A stretch of DNA of 64,000 nucleotides from Azolla caroliniana (taxonomy: Eukaryota > Polypodiophyta). The stretch's first letter is position 1, and the number at the start of each line of letters is the position of its first letter. The stretch spans positions 2,108,001 through 2,172,000 of the forward strand of contig JBHGNT010000015.1 of NCBI GenBank assembly GCA_043228905.1. Direction: 5' to 3'. This document shows positions 36,540 to 47,420 of the stretch, one piece after another. The notes under the pieces are model-generated. The model made no database searches. It had not been told where the DNA came from and worked only from the letters and a program-made list of their open reading frames with translations. Both the position numbers and the translations under genes were made by a program.

Positions 36540-36968
36540 GATTCGTGGAGAAAGGTATAGAGAACCTGGTATGCCGATTGAGGAAGAGCCTATATGGGTT
36601 GAAGCAAGCACCTCGACAATGGTATCGAAAATTCGAATCCTTCATGACTGACAACGGGTACCACAAAACGCAGGCCGATCACTGTGTGTTTGGGAAGAAG
36701 TTCGACAAGGAGATTTCCTCATCCTCCTATTGTACGTGGACGACATACTGATTGTCGGAGGGGACCATATGAAGATCCAAGTGTTGAAGAAGGCCTTGAG
36801 TAAGTCGTTCTCGATGAAAGATATGGATCCGGAAAAACAAATCTTGGGAATGCACATTGTTCGGGATCGAACAAAGAAGTTGCTATGGTTGTCACAGGAG
36901 AAATACGTGACAAAAGTGCTCTAGTGATTTGGCATGGAAAGCGCGAAACTAGACGGCTTGACACTACC

Positions 36969-37305
36969 TGTTGTCGGCGTACCATCAACTAGAACACCGT
37001 CTACCCACAGTCCTTCGGGGTAGGAGTCAAGGGGTTGCGTTAGAAGGGATAGAGAGGCAAACGACGTACGTTCGCACCTTACTTGTTACTGAAGGGTACG
37101 TATCTACAAGACGTGAAGGTTCTCGGCTACAACCGAAGGAACTATGTGTAACTACGCGGACACGCTGAACCTTACGTTTACAGATACACACTTCTTACAG
37201 AGTATAATCCCTCACTCAATATCACACGGGCACTTACACAGTAGATCAAGGAAGCTAGTACTATATTAGAAAAGAGCTCTCAAAACAACGCTAATCCTTA
37301 TCACA
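36969..37305 (-). repeat. Probable G1 3' LTR
   Basis: About 337 bp starting TGTTGTCGG at the C2 break point and ending TCACA. On the minus strand it starts TGTGATAAGG. The partner LTR is absent, so the boundaries are estimates; a purine run (cgggggat) lies 20 bp before it on the minus strand. Confidence 0.5.
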
Positions 37306-37651
37306 GGAATTCTGTAATTTATCCCCCGTTATGTCCGACGGTTACTATTCTCGTGGACAACACATGGCACGTCGAACCCATCCGTCTATTCATCGTCCAA
37401 AGTGTCTAGGATGTTCGGCTCTGCCCGTGTGTCTTGGTCCGGGGGTGGCGTGACGGTCGTAGGGGCGTTGCTGTTTGGCTTGATCGGTGTCGCAGTTTCC
37501 GCTCTCTCTTCTTCACCCGAGGTCGACTGGGCTTGCTCTACTGGTGCTTCTTCGGGGGCCACCTTTTCCGGCTCTATTGAGGCTCTTCTTGGCGTGGTTC
37601 CCCCTCTTGTAGCTGCTCCTCTGTGGTTTCGGCACCCATTTGATTGCCCAC

Positions 37652-38723
37652 TGTCGTGAGAATCCGTCAATATGTGCGGATCGTGAGATGGAACCGCGAG
37701 GATTATGGACTGGAAGGAATTAGTACACACGCACAACACAAGCAAGATTCACATATAAGACAAGTAGGTGAGAGGAAACATTCGTTTATTGCAAAAGAAA
37801 TCGATTCTTTATAAACTTAGAATCATGTTACAATGGATTGGATATGAAAATGAGAGATCATTCTTGAAAGAAAGGAGCCAACAACCATGTAAGGAGTGGT
37901 CTGATATGAATATAAGAGATTATTCTTCCCCAAGGAATGGAAGAGAGAAGAAGAGAATGGAAAAAAACTCTAGAGGGAATCGAGCTCTTTGTTCATCCCC
38001 CTTCCCAATGTTACTTTGCATGTCCACTTTTGGTTGCACGGCCTTGGCTTTTAGTTGCATCTTTTAGTTGCATGCTTCCATTTTTAGTTGCATGCCTTTT
38101 ACTTTTAGTTGCATGACCTTGGCTTTTAGTTGCATGCGACCGTCCGTATAATTCGGCCAAATGACCCAATCATCCATAAAGTTTAGCCCGTGCGCAATCC
38201 GTACGTGCGTTGCAACCAAACCGTAGACGCGTCTGCGCGCGCAAGTCCCGACCGCTTAGTGTACGCATCCACGCACGCGCGTGTCCCGACTGCGCAGTGT
38301 ATGCATCCGCACACACGTGTGTCCCAACCACGCCGTTTACGCATCCGACACACACACGCGTCCCGATTGTGCCGTACGTCGTGACCCAAAAATCATTTGA
38401 GCCATTCATCCACACAACTTAGCCCAAGTCACCTTGAACATTCTGTGCTTCACACATTGACATAAAGTAATAGGTTCTGGCTCTCCTTATATAATATGGG
38501 ATCTAATGTTGTCCTACCTATGTGGGATATCTCACAGTTTTGTTTTTCCCAATCTTCTCAAACTTCACACTCACATAACTTGATACTTGTTTATCCATTT
38601 CATGCGTAGTAAAATACGTTATGAAACTCTTGAAGAAATCTATCTTTCCATATCAATACATTAAGCTAATCTTAAATAATTATTTTACTAGTTTTCATAT
38701 CGTGTGTGAAAAACCACACGACA
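37652..38723. mobile_element. LTR-like insertion in G1 extra ORF
   Basis: 1072 bp with TGTCGTG at the left and CACGACA at the right, flanked by ccac (37648-37651) and ccat (38724-38727), a 4-bp duplication with one mismatch. Removing it restores a continuous reading of the host ORF. It may be a solo LTR of an unidentified element; orientation unknown. Contains ttttagttgcatg repeats (38025-38140) and a GC-rich minisatellite (38200-38385). Confidence 0.65.
38200..38385. repeat. GC-rich minisatellite, about 4 units
   Basis: Degenerate units of about 48 bp built on gtcccgac...gtgtacgcatccrcacac. CpG-rich, in contrast to the AT-rich flanks. Confidence 0.7.
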
Positions 38724-41405
38724 CCATCGTCATGACTTTAGGCCCGTTATTGGGCGGGGACTCGGTTTGCTCTGCGGAGTGACTATCCGGCACAGTAATT
38801 GCCTTCGCTATTTTTAATTCTTCCGCCCTCTAAGTTTTGCTGCCCATGTCCATTAGTTGCCAAAAGGTCTCTTCCTGGCTTTCCGCAAACTCCTCCATCA
38901 GTTGTGTGAGTTCCTCGGAGTGCTGATTGTCTAGCGCATGGTAATCTTCTGCAAGGTCTTCACGTACAGCCGCGATGCTGTCTTCACTTAGCTTATAAAA
39001 GCCCATGTCGTCCTTTCAGTGGTTTTCCCTATCCGCGCGGTATATATGAAGCTCTGCGGCTTGCGTCGCCCATCCGGCCTATCCTTTTTCCATAGGCGCA
39101 TTTAGCTGCGTATTAAACTTCTCGTGATTGGCTTGTAGGAGGGTGCGGATCTGGTTTGTCATCAAGGTGGCGTGTACTTGGGACTCCTCTAAAGCTTTCG
39201 TTAGATTCTCTATTTTTCGCTTATTTGCCACCGCAGCTTCTTCGTAAAGACTCTTCATTTTGGTCCATAATTGGGACTCTTTTAAATGTAGTTCCTCGAG
39301 CCATCCCATCTCATTGTTTAGTTGCACCTTGACTTCATGCGTCTGTGCATGCTCATGTACCAATTGCTCATCGTACCAGGCCTTCTTTTTCTCCGTGAGC
39401 TCCCGTAATCCCGTGATTGCGGCGTCCTTCTTGTTTGCCTCTTCACGTAGCTTTTCATATTCCTCCTTCATTTTGCTATGCGCTGCAACTTCCGCCTGGA
39501 GCTTGCCTTCCAATGTCTTGACCCCTTGACAACCTTTCGCCCTAGCATCTGCTTCCCTATCCGAAGACTGGTGAAGTCCCGCTCGGAGCCGTTCAATCTC
39601 TGTTTCGGCCATTTGAGTAGCTTTCTTTGCTTTGGCCACTATGGCTTTCTGTGCTTTGAGGTCTTCTTGTAAGGTGTTTGATGCATTATTATCAAGGGCT
39701 TGTGTGGGGATGGTCGCTGCCATCGTTGCGCTGTTTTCCAGCTGCGTAATGCGTTCCTTGGCCTTCTAGAGCTAATCCTGTGTCAACTTTATTGTTTTCA
39801 AGGCATTCTTATTCTTGGTTGCCATATCCTTGGTGCCTATGCTGACTTTGGCCAATCCACGGTGTACTTCAACGAGGGCCGTATTGAAGGGAGGTAGCTC
39901 AATGCCCATTCGGCGTATTCTGGCATTCCACTATCTGTCTACCTTGGCAACTGGCCCCTCATCCTCACTTTCCGCCGTACTTGTTAATGCCCGTTCGATC
40001 ATCTGTTGTTCTGCGTGCTCCTCGGCCATCCGTTGAGAGACTTTTATTTGATGTGTTGCCAAAAACTCCATGAGTTCGTACATAGTTCCAAATTGTAATA
40101 GTGCACCGAACTCATGGGTTGTATCCGGAATGTCCGGATACCTTAAGACTTTGCTCTCGGCTGTGAGCACATCCTTGCCTCGTTGTGACTGAGCCGTAAT
40201 GATTGGCTGTGGCTCGCAGATTAATTCCAATGTAGTTGTATGCTTCGGAGTGGTGATGTTTTCGGTCAGGGTCACTATATCTTTTACCAATCCCCACTCG
40301 TCTTTTCGATCCAATCTTCGCTGTTTGGGCCTGGGACTGCCTTTGGTAGGCTCTTGTTCCTTTGTTGTCGTGGAGGGTTGTGTCTCGGCGCACTTGGCTG
40401 GTGGCTCCGGTTGCGTCGTTGGCTCGGTGGTGCGGGGTAATTGTCCCTCTTCTTCCCATTCAGTGGTAGCTAACTCTGCTAGCCGCCGTTTCGCGGACCA
40501 TGGCGGAGGTGTCGGTTTGTTGGTTGGAGGCGCGGGAAGTCTGCGAGGGGGAAATAGCACAGTAAGATATTGTTGAATAATTGGCCGTAGTTTCTTACTG
40601 GCCTGATACATGTATAGTCTTTCTCGTAATGTCGGCCCCGTGGTTACACCCCAATCGACAGTGCACGCTTCGAAGGTATCGATTATGATGCCTGCTTTCT
40701 GTTTAGGCATCCCGTACGTGTTAACGTGTAAGCACCCGACCTCCAATAGGGACCTGGCAACTTCCCGAAAGAAGGGGTTTGGAATGTTCTTTTTCTTGTA
40801 TGCCTTTGCCGATACCGAATACTCACCAAAATATTTCTCGAGGGTTTCTGCAGGGGAAATATTGAAGTGTTTTCCCCCATTCGCGGAAAGTCCTAATTTC
40901 TTCCGGATGGTGGAGTTCGTTACCGTGTCCACGTTGAGTTTCTTGGCTATCTCCAGGGCATCAAGGTGCAATGGTGCTTCTGCTACCCTGATATATCCCT
41001 CAAATCCTTTTTCCCTGAGCCACCTGCGTAAGGTTGTAGAGATAGTGATTGGCATCGTGGGGGGAGGGGGGGAGGGTCAACGGGGTGAGATTCGCAAGCT
41101 ACGGTGATTGGGCACTCTATGGTATGGTGGGGAGCTAGGAGAGCGGGAGGAGCGAAGAGAGAAAGGAGGGTTGAAAGCGGAGGTCTGTTTCATGTGATGT
41201 GCAGAAAACCATCTGCAACCTTCTTTTTGTTCCCTAGGGTTTATTGGCTTGTGTGACATCGTGGTGCCGCGTGTTCTTGATCTTGAAGTTTGTGCATGCA
41301 TAAAAGCCCTTTTTAATAGTTGACATTCTTTTTTTTTTCTTTTTTTTAAATGGTACATTACAATATTACTGTTACACTATATTACCAGTGTGTCCAAGAT
41401 ATTAA

Positions 41406-44400
41406 TTAATTGGGGGACCCTTTAACCACGTCATCTGCGGCGTGAAACGGGTTTGGTGGCGTAGGTCCTAGATAAGGTTTCAACCTGAATCCATTCACTT
41501 TTCGGTGTAGTATCTCTCCAGCGACGGTCCCTAATTGGAAAGTGCCTTTTTCCGCTCCAACTATCCAGTATGGTCCCATCCAGCGAAACCGCAACTTTCC
41601 TTACATTCAACCCATGTGTGTTTGAAAGACCAACACAACCTTCCCGGCTGCAAAGTCCTTCTCCCGTGTGACCCGATGTCGATCGACAAATGGTTTACGC
41701 CGTCTCTGTTCCTACTCAAGTATGGCCATACTACGTACTTGAGCCTTGCCTAATTCAAGGAGTTGTTGTAACCGTACTTGTTCGGACTGGCCTTCTGTTA
41801 GTCATTCGCATACTTGAATCCACAGACTGGGCACTTGAAATTCGATGGGCATTACGGCTTCTAACCCAAATGCCAACCGGAACGATGTAGACTGTATGCT
41901 AGTCTTGTAACTGGTCTAATACGCCCACAAGGCGCTGTGCAATTTAGTATCCCAGTCCGTTCTATTCTCATTCATGATCTTCTTCAGTATCGTCTGCAAG
42001 GTTTTGTTCGTAGACTCTGCTAGTCCATTCGCCTGTGGATAGTATGGCGTGCTTTTCGTATGAACGACGGCGTAATAATGTGTGAGCTCATGGACGACTG
42101 AATTCAGAAAGTGGCTCCCTTGATCACTGATGAGCTTGATGGGGTAGCCAAAATGGCACCAGATGTATTCATATAGAAATTTCGTCGTGGATGTCGCCGT
42201 GTTGTTCTGTAGCGCCTTTGCCTCCACCCACTTAGTACAATAGTCTGTGGCTACTAGAATATATCTATTGCCTATTCGTGCTACAGTCGGTGTAAAAGGA
42301 CCGACAAAATCAAGACCCCAATTCTAGAATGGGTCCAGCGGCAGAACGAGTTGGTGTGGCATCCTCGCACTCTCTATGGGCTGACCCAATCGATTACATA
42401 GATCGCACTGCCTGTAGTAGAGGTGCACGTCTTTTTGCGTGGTGGGCCACCATAGACCTACTTGGCATATTTTTATGGCCGTAACATCCCATGCATAGTG
42501 CTCCTCTACCATACCATAGTGAGCTTCGTGCAAGACGGCTTCCTTCTCATCCTGGCGTATCCCGCATCGCTAGATTCCATCGCTACCCTTGTGATAAAGG
42601 ACTCCTTCGACCAGGCAAAAGTTACGGCTACGGACAACCAATCGCTTCTTTTCGTCCATCCTTAGTTGCGGTGGTGGTAATCCCGTGGTTAGAATGTACG
42701 TCATTTCCATCAGCCAGTGATCCGGAAAATTTTGCTCTTCCTGTGACGCTATCGTTGCAACCCGTAGAATGTCAGCGTCAGGAAAGTCGTCATCACCCTT
42801 CCGCGCATTTTCCTCGTTATCCGTTCTACTTAAAAAATCCGCTACTACGTGTTGCGTACCTGGTCGATGCTAGATTACGAAGTTGAACTCCTGGAGCAAC
42901 AACATCCATCTGGCTAGCTTCCCTGTCAGTCCCTGTTTTTCCACCAAGTTCAATAACACCGCGTGATCTACGTGAAACGTAAATTTTCATCCTAGTAAGT
43001 AATGCCTGAATTTCTTGATGTTGTATATCATTCCCAACGCCTCCCATTCTGTTGTGGAGTAATTTCGTTCGGCAGTAGATAGCTTACGGCTAGCGTAATA
43101 GACTGATCTGTACCAATTCGGTTTCGTGAGCTGCATCAACGCGCTGCCTATTGCAATATCTGAAGCATCCACAAAGACAAGGAATGGTTTTGCCCAATCT
43201 GGTGGTTGTATGACCGGTGCTTGAGTTAACATTATTTTGAGTGCGTCGTACGCTTTTTCTTCAATTGGCGTCCACTTGAAGGGTGTGCGATGCACGACAG
43301 CATGTAACGGGGTAGCGAAATCCGCCAAATAACATAACATACGGCTATGACAACGTATTTGCCCGAGAAAACGGCTGAGTGCTTTGGCAGTAGTCGGATT
43401 TTTTGCTTCGATGATCACTATAATTTTGTTAGGATCCATTGCAATCCCCTCTTTGCTTACGATGTAGCCAAGGAGGGCTCCACTAGTAATGCCAAATGTG
43501 CACTTTGTTGGGTTCAAACTTAGGCATGAAGTACGACAACATTCCAAATAGAGTCAGAGGTGGGCCAAATGTTCAGCTCCTGTTCCATATGCCGCAAAAT
43601 CATTAGGGAAAACTTGCATTAAGGCAGGTATATACTCCCCAAAAATCTTTGTGATCGTTCGTTGGAAAGTTGTTGGCGCCGTTTTTAGCCCAAACATCAT
43701 TACCACTGTGACGTAAACTCCCAATCCGTGACGAAGGCAGTCTTGTCTTGGTCGTCAGGATGCATGCGTACCTGATTGTACCCGCTGAAGCCGTCTAAAA
43801 ACTGTACATGTCAAAGCCTGTGACCGCATCTAGTACGATGTTAGTAAAGGGTAAGGGAAACACATCCGTGATTGTCATGGCATTTAACTTGCGATAATCT
43901 ATGCAAACGCAGATTTTGCCATTTTTCTTTGGCACTACAACTATCGCACTTAGCCACGTAGCTTGCTTTACCGGTCAGATACATCATGTTATGAGAAGTT
44001 TGTCAATTTCCTCTTTCACGCAAGCCGCATAATTCGGGTTCATTGGGTACCGCTGCTGTTGTACAGGTTTCCCGTCGGTGGCTAAGTTGATCTTGTGCTA
44101 ATAAAACTTTGGGTCTAACCCCTTCATATCTTCATGGGACCATGCAAAGACATCCTTGTATTCTTTGAGCAGTGCTATCATTGCCTCCTTCTGACTTGGG
44201 AGTAAGTTTTTCGCAATCGAGAGTAATCGAGGATTCACTGTTGTTCCAACATTGACTTCTTCTAATGTTGAGGCGGTGACATGCCGCGAGATTTCCATTT
44301 CCCGTTCGAACATAGCACGTGCTCTACTTAACTCGATCGATTCTGGGTCTAGTTCATATGCCTCCTCCTTAAGCGCAGTAGTGGGGGCATATTCCGCGGC

Positions 44401-44493
44401 AGTTTCCATTATGTCAATTTCGAATAATGGGACGACCCGTGGGTGATCATCAAGGTACGCTTCCAGCTCCATATCCTCCACTCCTTCTAGCAT
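41406..44493 (-). pseudogene. G1 pol (RT, RNase H, integrase)
   Basis: Readable pieces: RT leader with LLKEYKDVFAWSHEDM (44493-44098), RT with VVVPKKNGKICVCIDYRKLN and GFSGYNQVRMHPDDQDKTAF (about 43970-43720), RT end and RNase H with FVDASDIAIGSALMQ (43547-42987), integrase HHCC zinc finger (42533-42324), integrase core with SDQGSHF and [11 protein letters not shown] (42227-41916), and a C-terminal piece (41594-41406). Many stops and shifts; the RT catalytic DD reads as NDF at about 43605. Domain order defines Ty3/gypsy. Confidence 0.85.
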
Positions 44494-44639
44494 ATTTATG
44501 TCTTCCGTGTATAATGATGTTAAGCCCTTAGTGAGTGGTGCCGTTTCCTGGGTGGTTATGCGGATTTTGCTCTATCCTCATCGGAAACTAATGCAATTAT
44601 GCTGCCAATTTTGTTATATGTTCGCCAAGTGTAACCATG

Positions 44640-45605
44640 GGACCTTGTTCACGCACCGAAGGGTGTGAAGCAGATTGGATGTAGGTGGGTGTACAAGGTC
44701 AAATATAACACGGACAACTCTGTCAACCTATATAAGGCCCGATTAGTTGCGAAAGGCTACACGTAGCACGGTGTGGATTACAATGAGACCTTCGCGCCGG
44801 TCGCGAAGATGACTACTGTGTGTGTACATGGTACAACCCCCCGAATTTCTATCCAAACAGAACACTTCGGCAGTTTTCCGACTAAAGAAGTCACTTTACA
44901 AACTCAAGCAAGCCCCGCGAGCTTGGAACACAAAGATTACACAACGGTTGGGGAAGCTGGGGTTTTCGACATCGAAGTTTGACTCTTCATTATTTGTTTG
45001 GCAAGGTCAACACAACTCACTAAGCCTTCTGTTATATGTTGATGATTTAATCATTGCCGGTGCCGACCTGAACGAAATCCGCCATGTAAAGTCTCAACTT
45101 GCGGCATCATTTGAAATGAAGGATCTTGGAGACCTTCATTACTTCCTCGGGATCGAAGTGATCTGTACCCCCGAAGGCATGTTGATCAGCCAACGTCATT
45201 ACACGCTGAATATGCTCTTCAAGTTTGGGATGGCAAACTGTAAGCCCATATCGACCCCTCTTGATAGAAATGCAAAGCTTTGCCAAGATTCGGGAAAGGC
45301 ATGTGACCCGACACGGTTTCGACAGATTGTCGGAAGCCTCATCTATTTGACGATTACTCGGCCCCATCTTAGCTACCCGGTCGGCTTAATCAGTCAATTT
45401 ATGTCGCAACCTATGGCCGAACACTTTCAATGCGCGCAAAGGATATTGTGATATGTAAGTTGCATGAAAGATATGGCGTTGCTATATCGAGTAGGTGTAG
45501 CCGAACAATTAGTTGGCTACACGGATTTCGATTGACCCGGAAATGCTCACAATCGTAGATCCACATCTGGATATGCATTCTCACTAGGAAGTTCAACGAT
45601 CACGT
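44640..45605 (+). pseudogene. Copia C3 RT/RNase H fragment
   Basis: Plus strand reads WVYKVKYN, KARLVAKGYT, then a stop, VDYNETFAPVAKM, a gap of roughly 35 residues, KKSLYKLKQAPRAW, LLYVDDLIIAG, MKDLGDLHYFLGIEV, and GSLIYLTITRPHLSYPV, with a stop near 45450, then STSGYAFSLGSS. It ends where the Ty3 LTR begins at 45606. The lineage differs from C1/C2. Confidence 0.85.
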
Positions 45606-46297
45606 TGTTGTGAAGAAAACCGTCCCTAGGTGGAAACCGAGTTCAGCGTGTGTAAACCGGCCCTTACATGCGAGCACACTTTTCGTTGTATAGAAAGTAG
45701 GTAGGTACGAGTCGGCTGAGGTGAAATCCTAGGTAGCACGCATTCAAGAGGGAGAGAATCGAGGTGTATCTCTGTCCGAAAGGACAAAGAATTAATGTGA
45801 TGTAACGGATGATAACGACCTCCCTCCTTGAGCTACAAAAGAGAGGGAGAGGAAGGAAAAATGGATCGCGCGTTAGAGAGGAAGAAGTGTTGCCGGACTG
45901 AGACCGAGCTCTTCTCCTTTGCCTCTCAATAGCCATTTTGCGCAGGTTTTCGGGAGGCTAACTCTACTCCGTGGAACGCCCGTGTGCTTCCGGCAGAGTC
46001 TCCATCTCGCTCTTCTGTCTGCGTGTGAGTGAACAGGCGTCGGCTTTCGCCTCGCCGGCCTGTTAGTTGTAACCGTCTTGATATATATATATATCTATAT
46101 ACATACGCGTTAGGTTACTCAGACTTCTAGTCGTCTCGTTTTGCTGTGTTGTTGGACTGTGATTCTTGTGTGCTCCCGTATCTGTGCGTGTGCAAGTGCG
46201 TCCGTTGCCTTTCCGTTCTCCTCCTTCTCAGCTATTTCTCGGTTCAAGACCCTGGTGTCCCGCCTCGTTCTCCACACACGCGTGTAATAACGCGACA
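45606..46297 (+). repeat. Outer G2-family 5' LTR
   Basis: 692 bp, TGTTGTGAAG...CGCGACA, diverged from the G2 LTRs but with the same start, the ctacaaaagagagg box and the end. Flanked on the left by acgt. Confidence 0.85.
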
Positions 46298-46301
46298 TCT
46301 T

Positions 46302-46320
46302 TGGTGAACCCGACGTGAAC
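46302..46320 (+). promoter_or_regulatory. Primer-binding site (tRNA-Trp-like)
   Basis: tggtgaacccgacgtgaac, complementary to the 3' end of plant nuclear tRNA-Trp as I remember it. Identical in G2 and, up to the last base, in G4. Confidence 0.75.
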
Positions 46321-46725
46321 AGGCGACTTTCGGCGCTCGACCGGACCGTACTAGACACAAGTTGCGTCTTGCTATTCGTTAAGTCGGTGGATGCGAGGGA
46401 CCGGGAGCAAGTGGGTCTCCTGCTGGAGACTGATGACGGGCTGACGGCCGACTGGACCGTGATGAAGAGGGTCTGTGGCCGTTTCGACAAACGGCGAGAG
46501 TGGGTCGATAAAGGATCAACAAGCGCGGGCTCTGTAGCAGCAAGGAAACTTGAGCCGACCACGCCAGCGCAAAGGGAAGAGACTTGAGACTGGCTCGAGA
46601 CTGGATCGACTTCGACCGGCATGGTCAAAGGTTCGTCCGGAGGAGCAGCTCTAGAGGAGCTAACTAGGATGGTAAAGGCCCTCCAGATTGCACAGGCACG
46701 GAGGGATGGTGGCAAACAAGCCCGT

Positions 46726-47376
46726 TGTCGTGAAGAAAACCGTCCCTTAGAGCAATCGGTGCATAGCGCGCGTGAACTGGCTCTTCACACGTGCGCGCCC
46801 CTTAATGTATATAATAGGGAATTAAGTACAAAGGCATATCCTAGGTAGTTAGATTCGGTACGTAGGAAGTTAATGGGGGAAACGACTCCCTTCTTGAAGC
46901 TATAAAAGAGAGGGAGAGGCGGGGGGAGAGGGGAATCGCGCATTGAGGAGGACGAAGTGCTGTCGGACCGGAACCGAGCGCTTCTCCTCTATTTGTTCTC
47001 TATTGCTCTTCTCTGCAGGTTTTCGGGAGGCTCGCGCTGCTTCGAGGAACGCCCGTGTGCTTCCGGCAGCACCTCCATCCTATCTTCTTTCGTGCGCAGA
47101 CGAACAGGCATCGACATCTGTTCGCCAGCCTGTTCGGTTGTAACTGCTCGCGTGCTCTGTTGTTTTGTGTCATTTGTTAATATACAAACATTCGTGTCTC
47201 TCTGTCTCTGTGTCCATTCGTGTTTTCTGCGTTGACGGGCCGTGTCCCTGTGTTTCTTTGCTCACACGTAACCGGTCGTCTCTCTCTTTCTCTCTCCCCT
47301 CCTATCACCTGCTCTTCGGTTCAAGACCCTGGTGGTCCCGCCTCGTTTCTCCACGCACGCGCGTAGCAACGCGACA
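46726..47376 (+). repeat. G2 5' LTR
   Basis: 651 bp, TGTCGTGAAG...ACGCGACA, with tataaaa at 46901-46907. Close match to the 3' LTR halves. Confidence 0.93.
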
Positions 47377-47380
47377 TCTT

Positions 47381-47398
47381 TGGTGAACCCGACGTGAA
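47381..47398 (+). promoter_or_regulatory. G2 primer-binding site (tRNA-Trp-like)
   Basis: tggtgaacccgacgtgaa, four bases after the LTR. Confidence 0.75.
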
Positions 47399-47420
47399 CA
47401 AGGCGGCAAAGGAGCAGAAG

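Larger units (their letters stand above)
24335..36968 (+). mobile_element. Ty1/copia element C2, interrupted and 3'-truncated
   Basis: A plus-strand relative of C1 with 5' LTR (24335-24893), tRNA-iMet primer site and gag-pol. It is split by M1 (25316-32527) in gag and by solo LTRs at 34068-34614 (integrase) and 35732-36539 (RT). The pol reading ends at 36968, where a Ty3 LTR begins (36969). No 3' LTR is present in the window. Confidence 0.88.
24910..36968 (+). pseudogene. C2 gag-pol polyprotein, broken
   Basis: Gag starts at 24910 (ATGAAAGACTC) with FKLTGSNYSVWKSKM as in C1, breaks near 25150, and is cut by M1 at 25315. It resumes at 32528. The zinc knuckle and protease region are tandemly duplicated (227-bp units, 32804-33257), which shifts the frame; the protease motif reads DSSAS instead of DSGAS. 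The integrase HHCC region has an intact CADC pair (about 33720). The core has RADNG (near 33990) and NGLAER (near 34650). RT YVDD is at 36733-36744. Many stops and frameshifts. Confidence 0.88.
37386..41055 (-). pseudogene. G1 extra ORF between pol and 3' LTR
   Basis: A long minus-strand reading frame opens with ATG at 41055 and stays in one frame to about 38724, broken by stop codons (TAG at 39931, two TAGs near 39780, TAG at 39079, TGA near 39020, TAG near 38835). After the LTR-like insertion 37652-38723 it continues, with one frame change, to TAG at 37386. Total about 860 codons. About 1-170 is a globular N-terminal part, about 170-270 a proline/threonine/glutamate-rich linker, then a long coiled-coil-like K/E/Q/A region (39723-39079). 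The tail is acidic and Pro-rich, ending LDTLDDE. No signal peptide or membrane segment is visible, so it is not a typical envelope protein despite its position. Family not recognised. Confidence 0.65.
36969..44640 (-). mobile_element. Ty3/gypsy element G1, 5'-truncated
   Basis: Minus-strand Ty3 element with pol domains in order RT, RNase H, integrase (44493-41406), then an extra ORF (41055 to 37386), then a 3' LTR (36969-37305). Gag, 5' LTR and primer site are missing. The right edge fuses to copia C3 near 44600-44650. The left LTR abuts C2 pol exactly, so G1 probably inserted into C2. Confidence 0.8.

Noticed and set aside
37386-41055. G1 extra ORF as an envelope gene
   Set aside because: Position fits, but no signal peptide, membrane segment or glycoprotein features are visible.
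46302-46320. tRNA-Trp gene fragment
   Set aside because: Only about 18 nt adjacent to an LTR end; it is a primer-binding site, repeated after each LTR.
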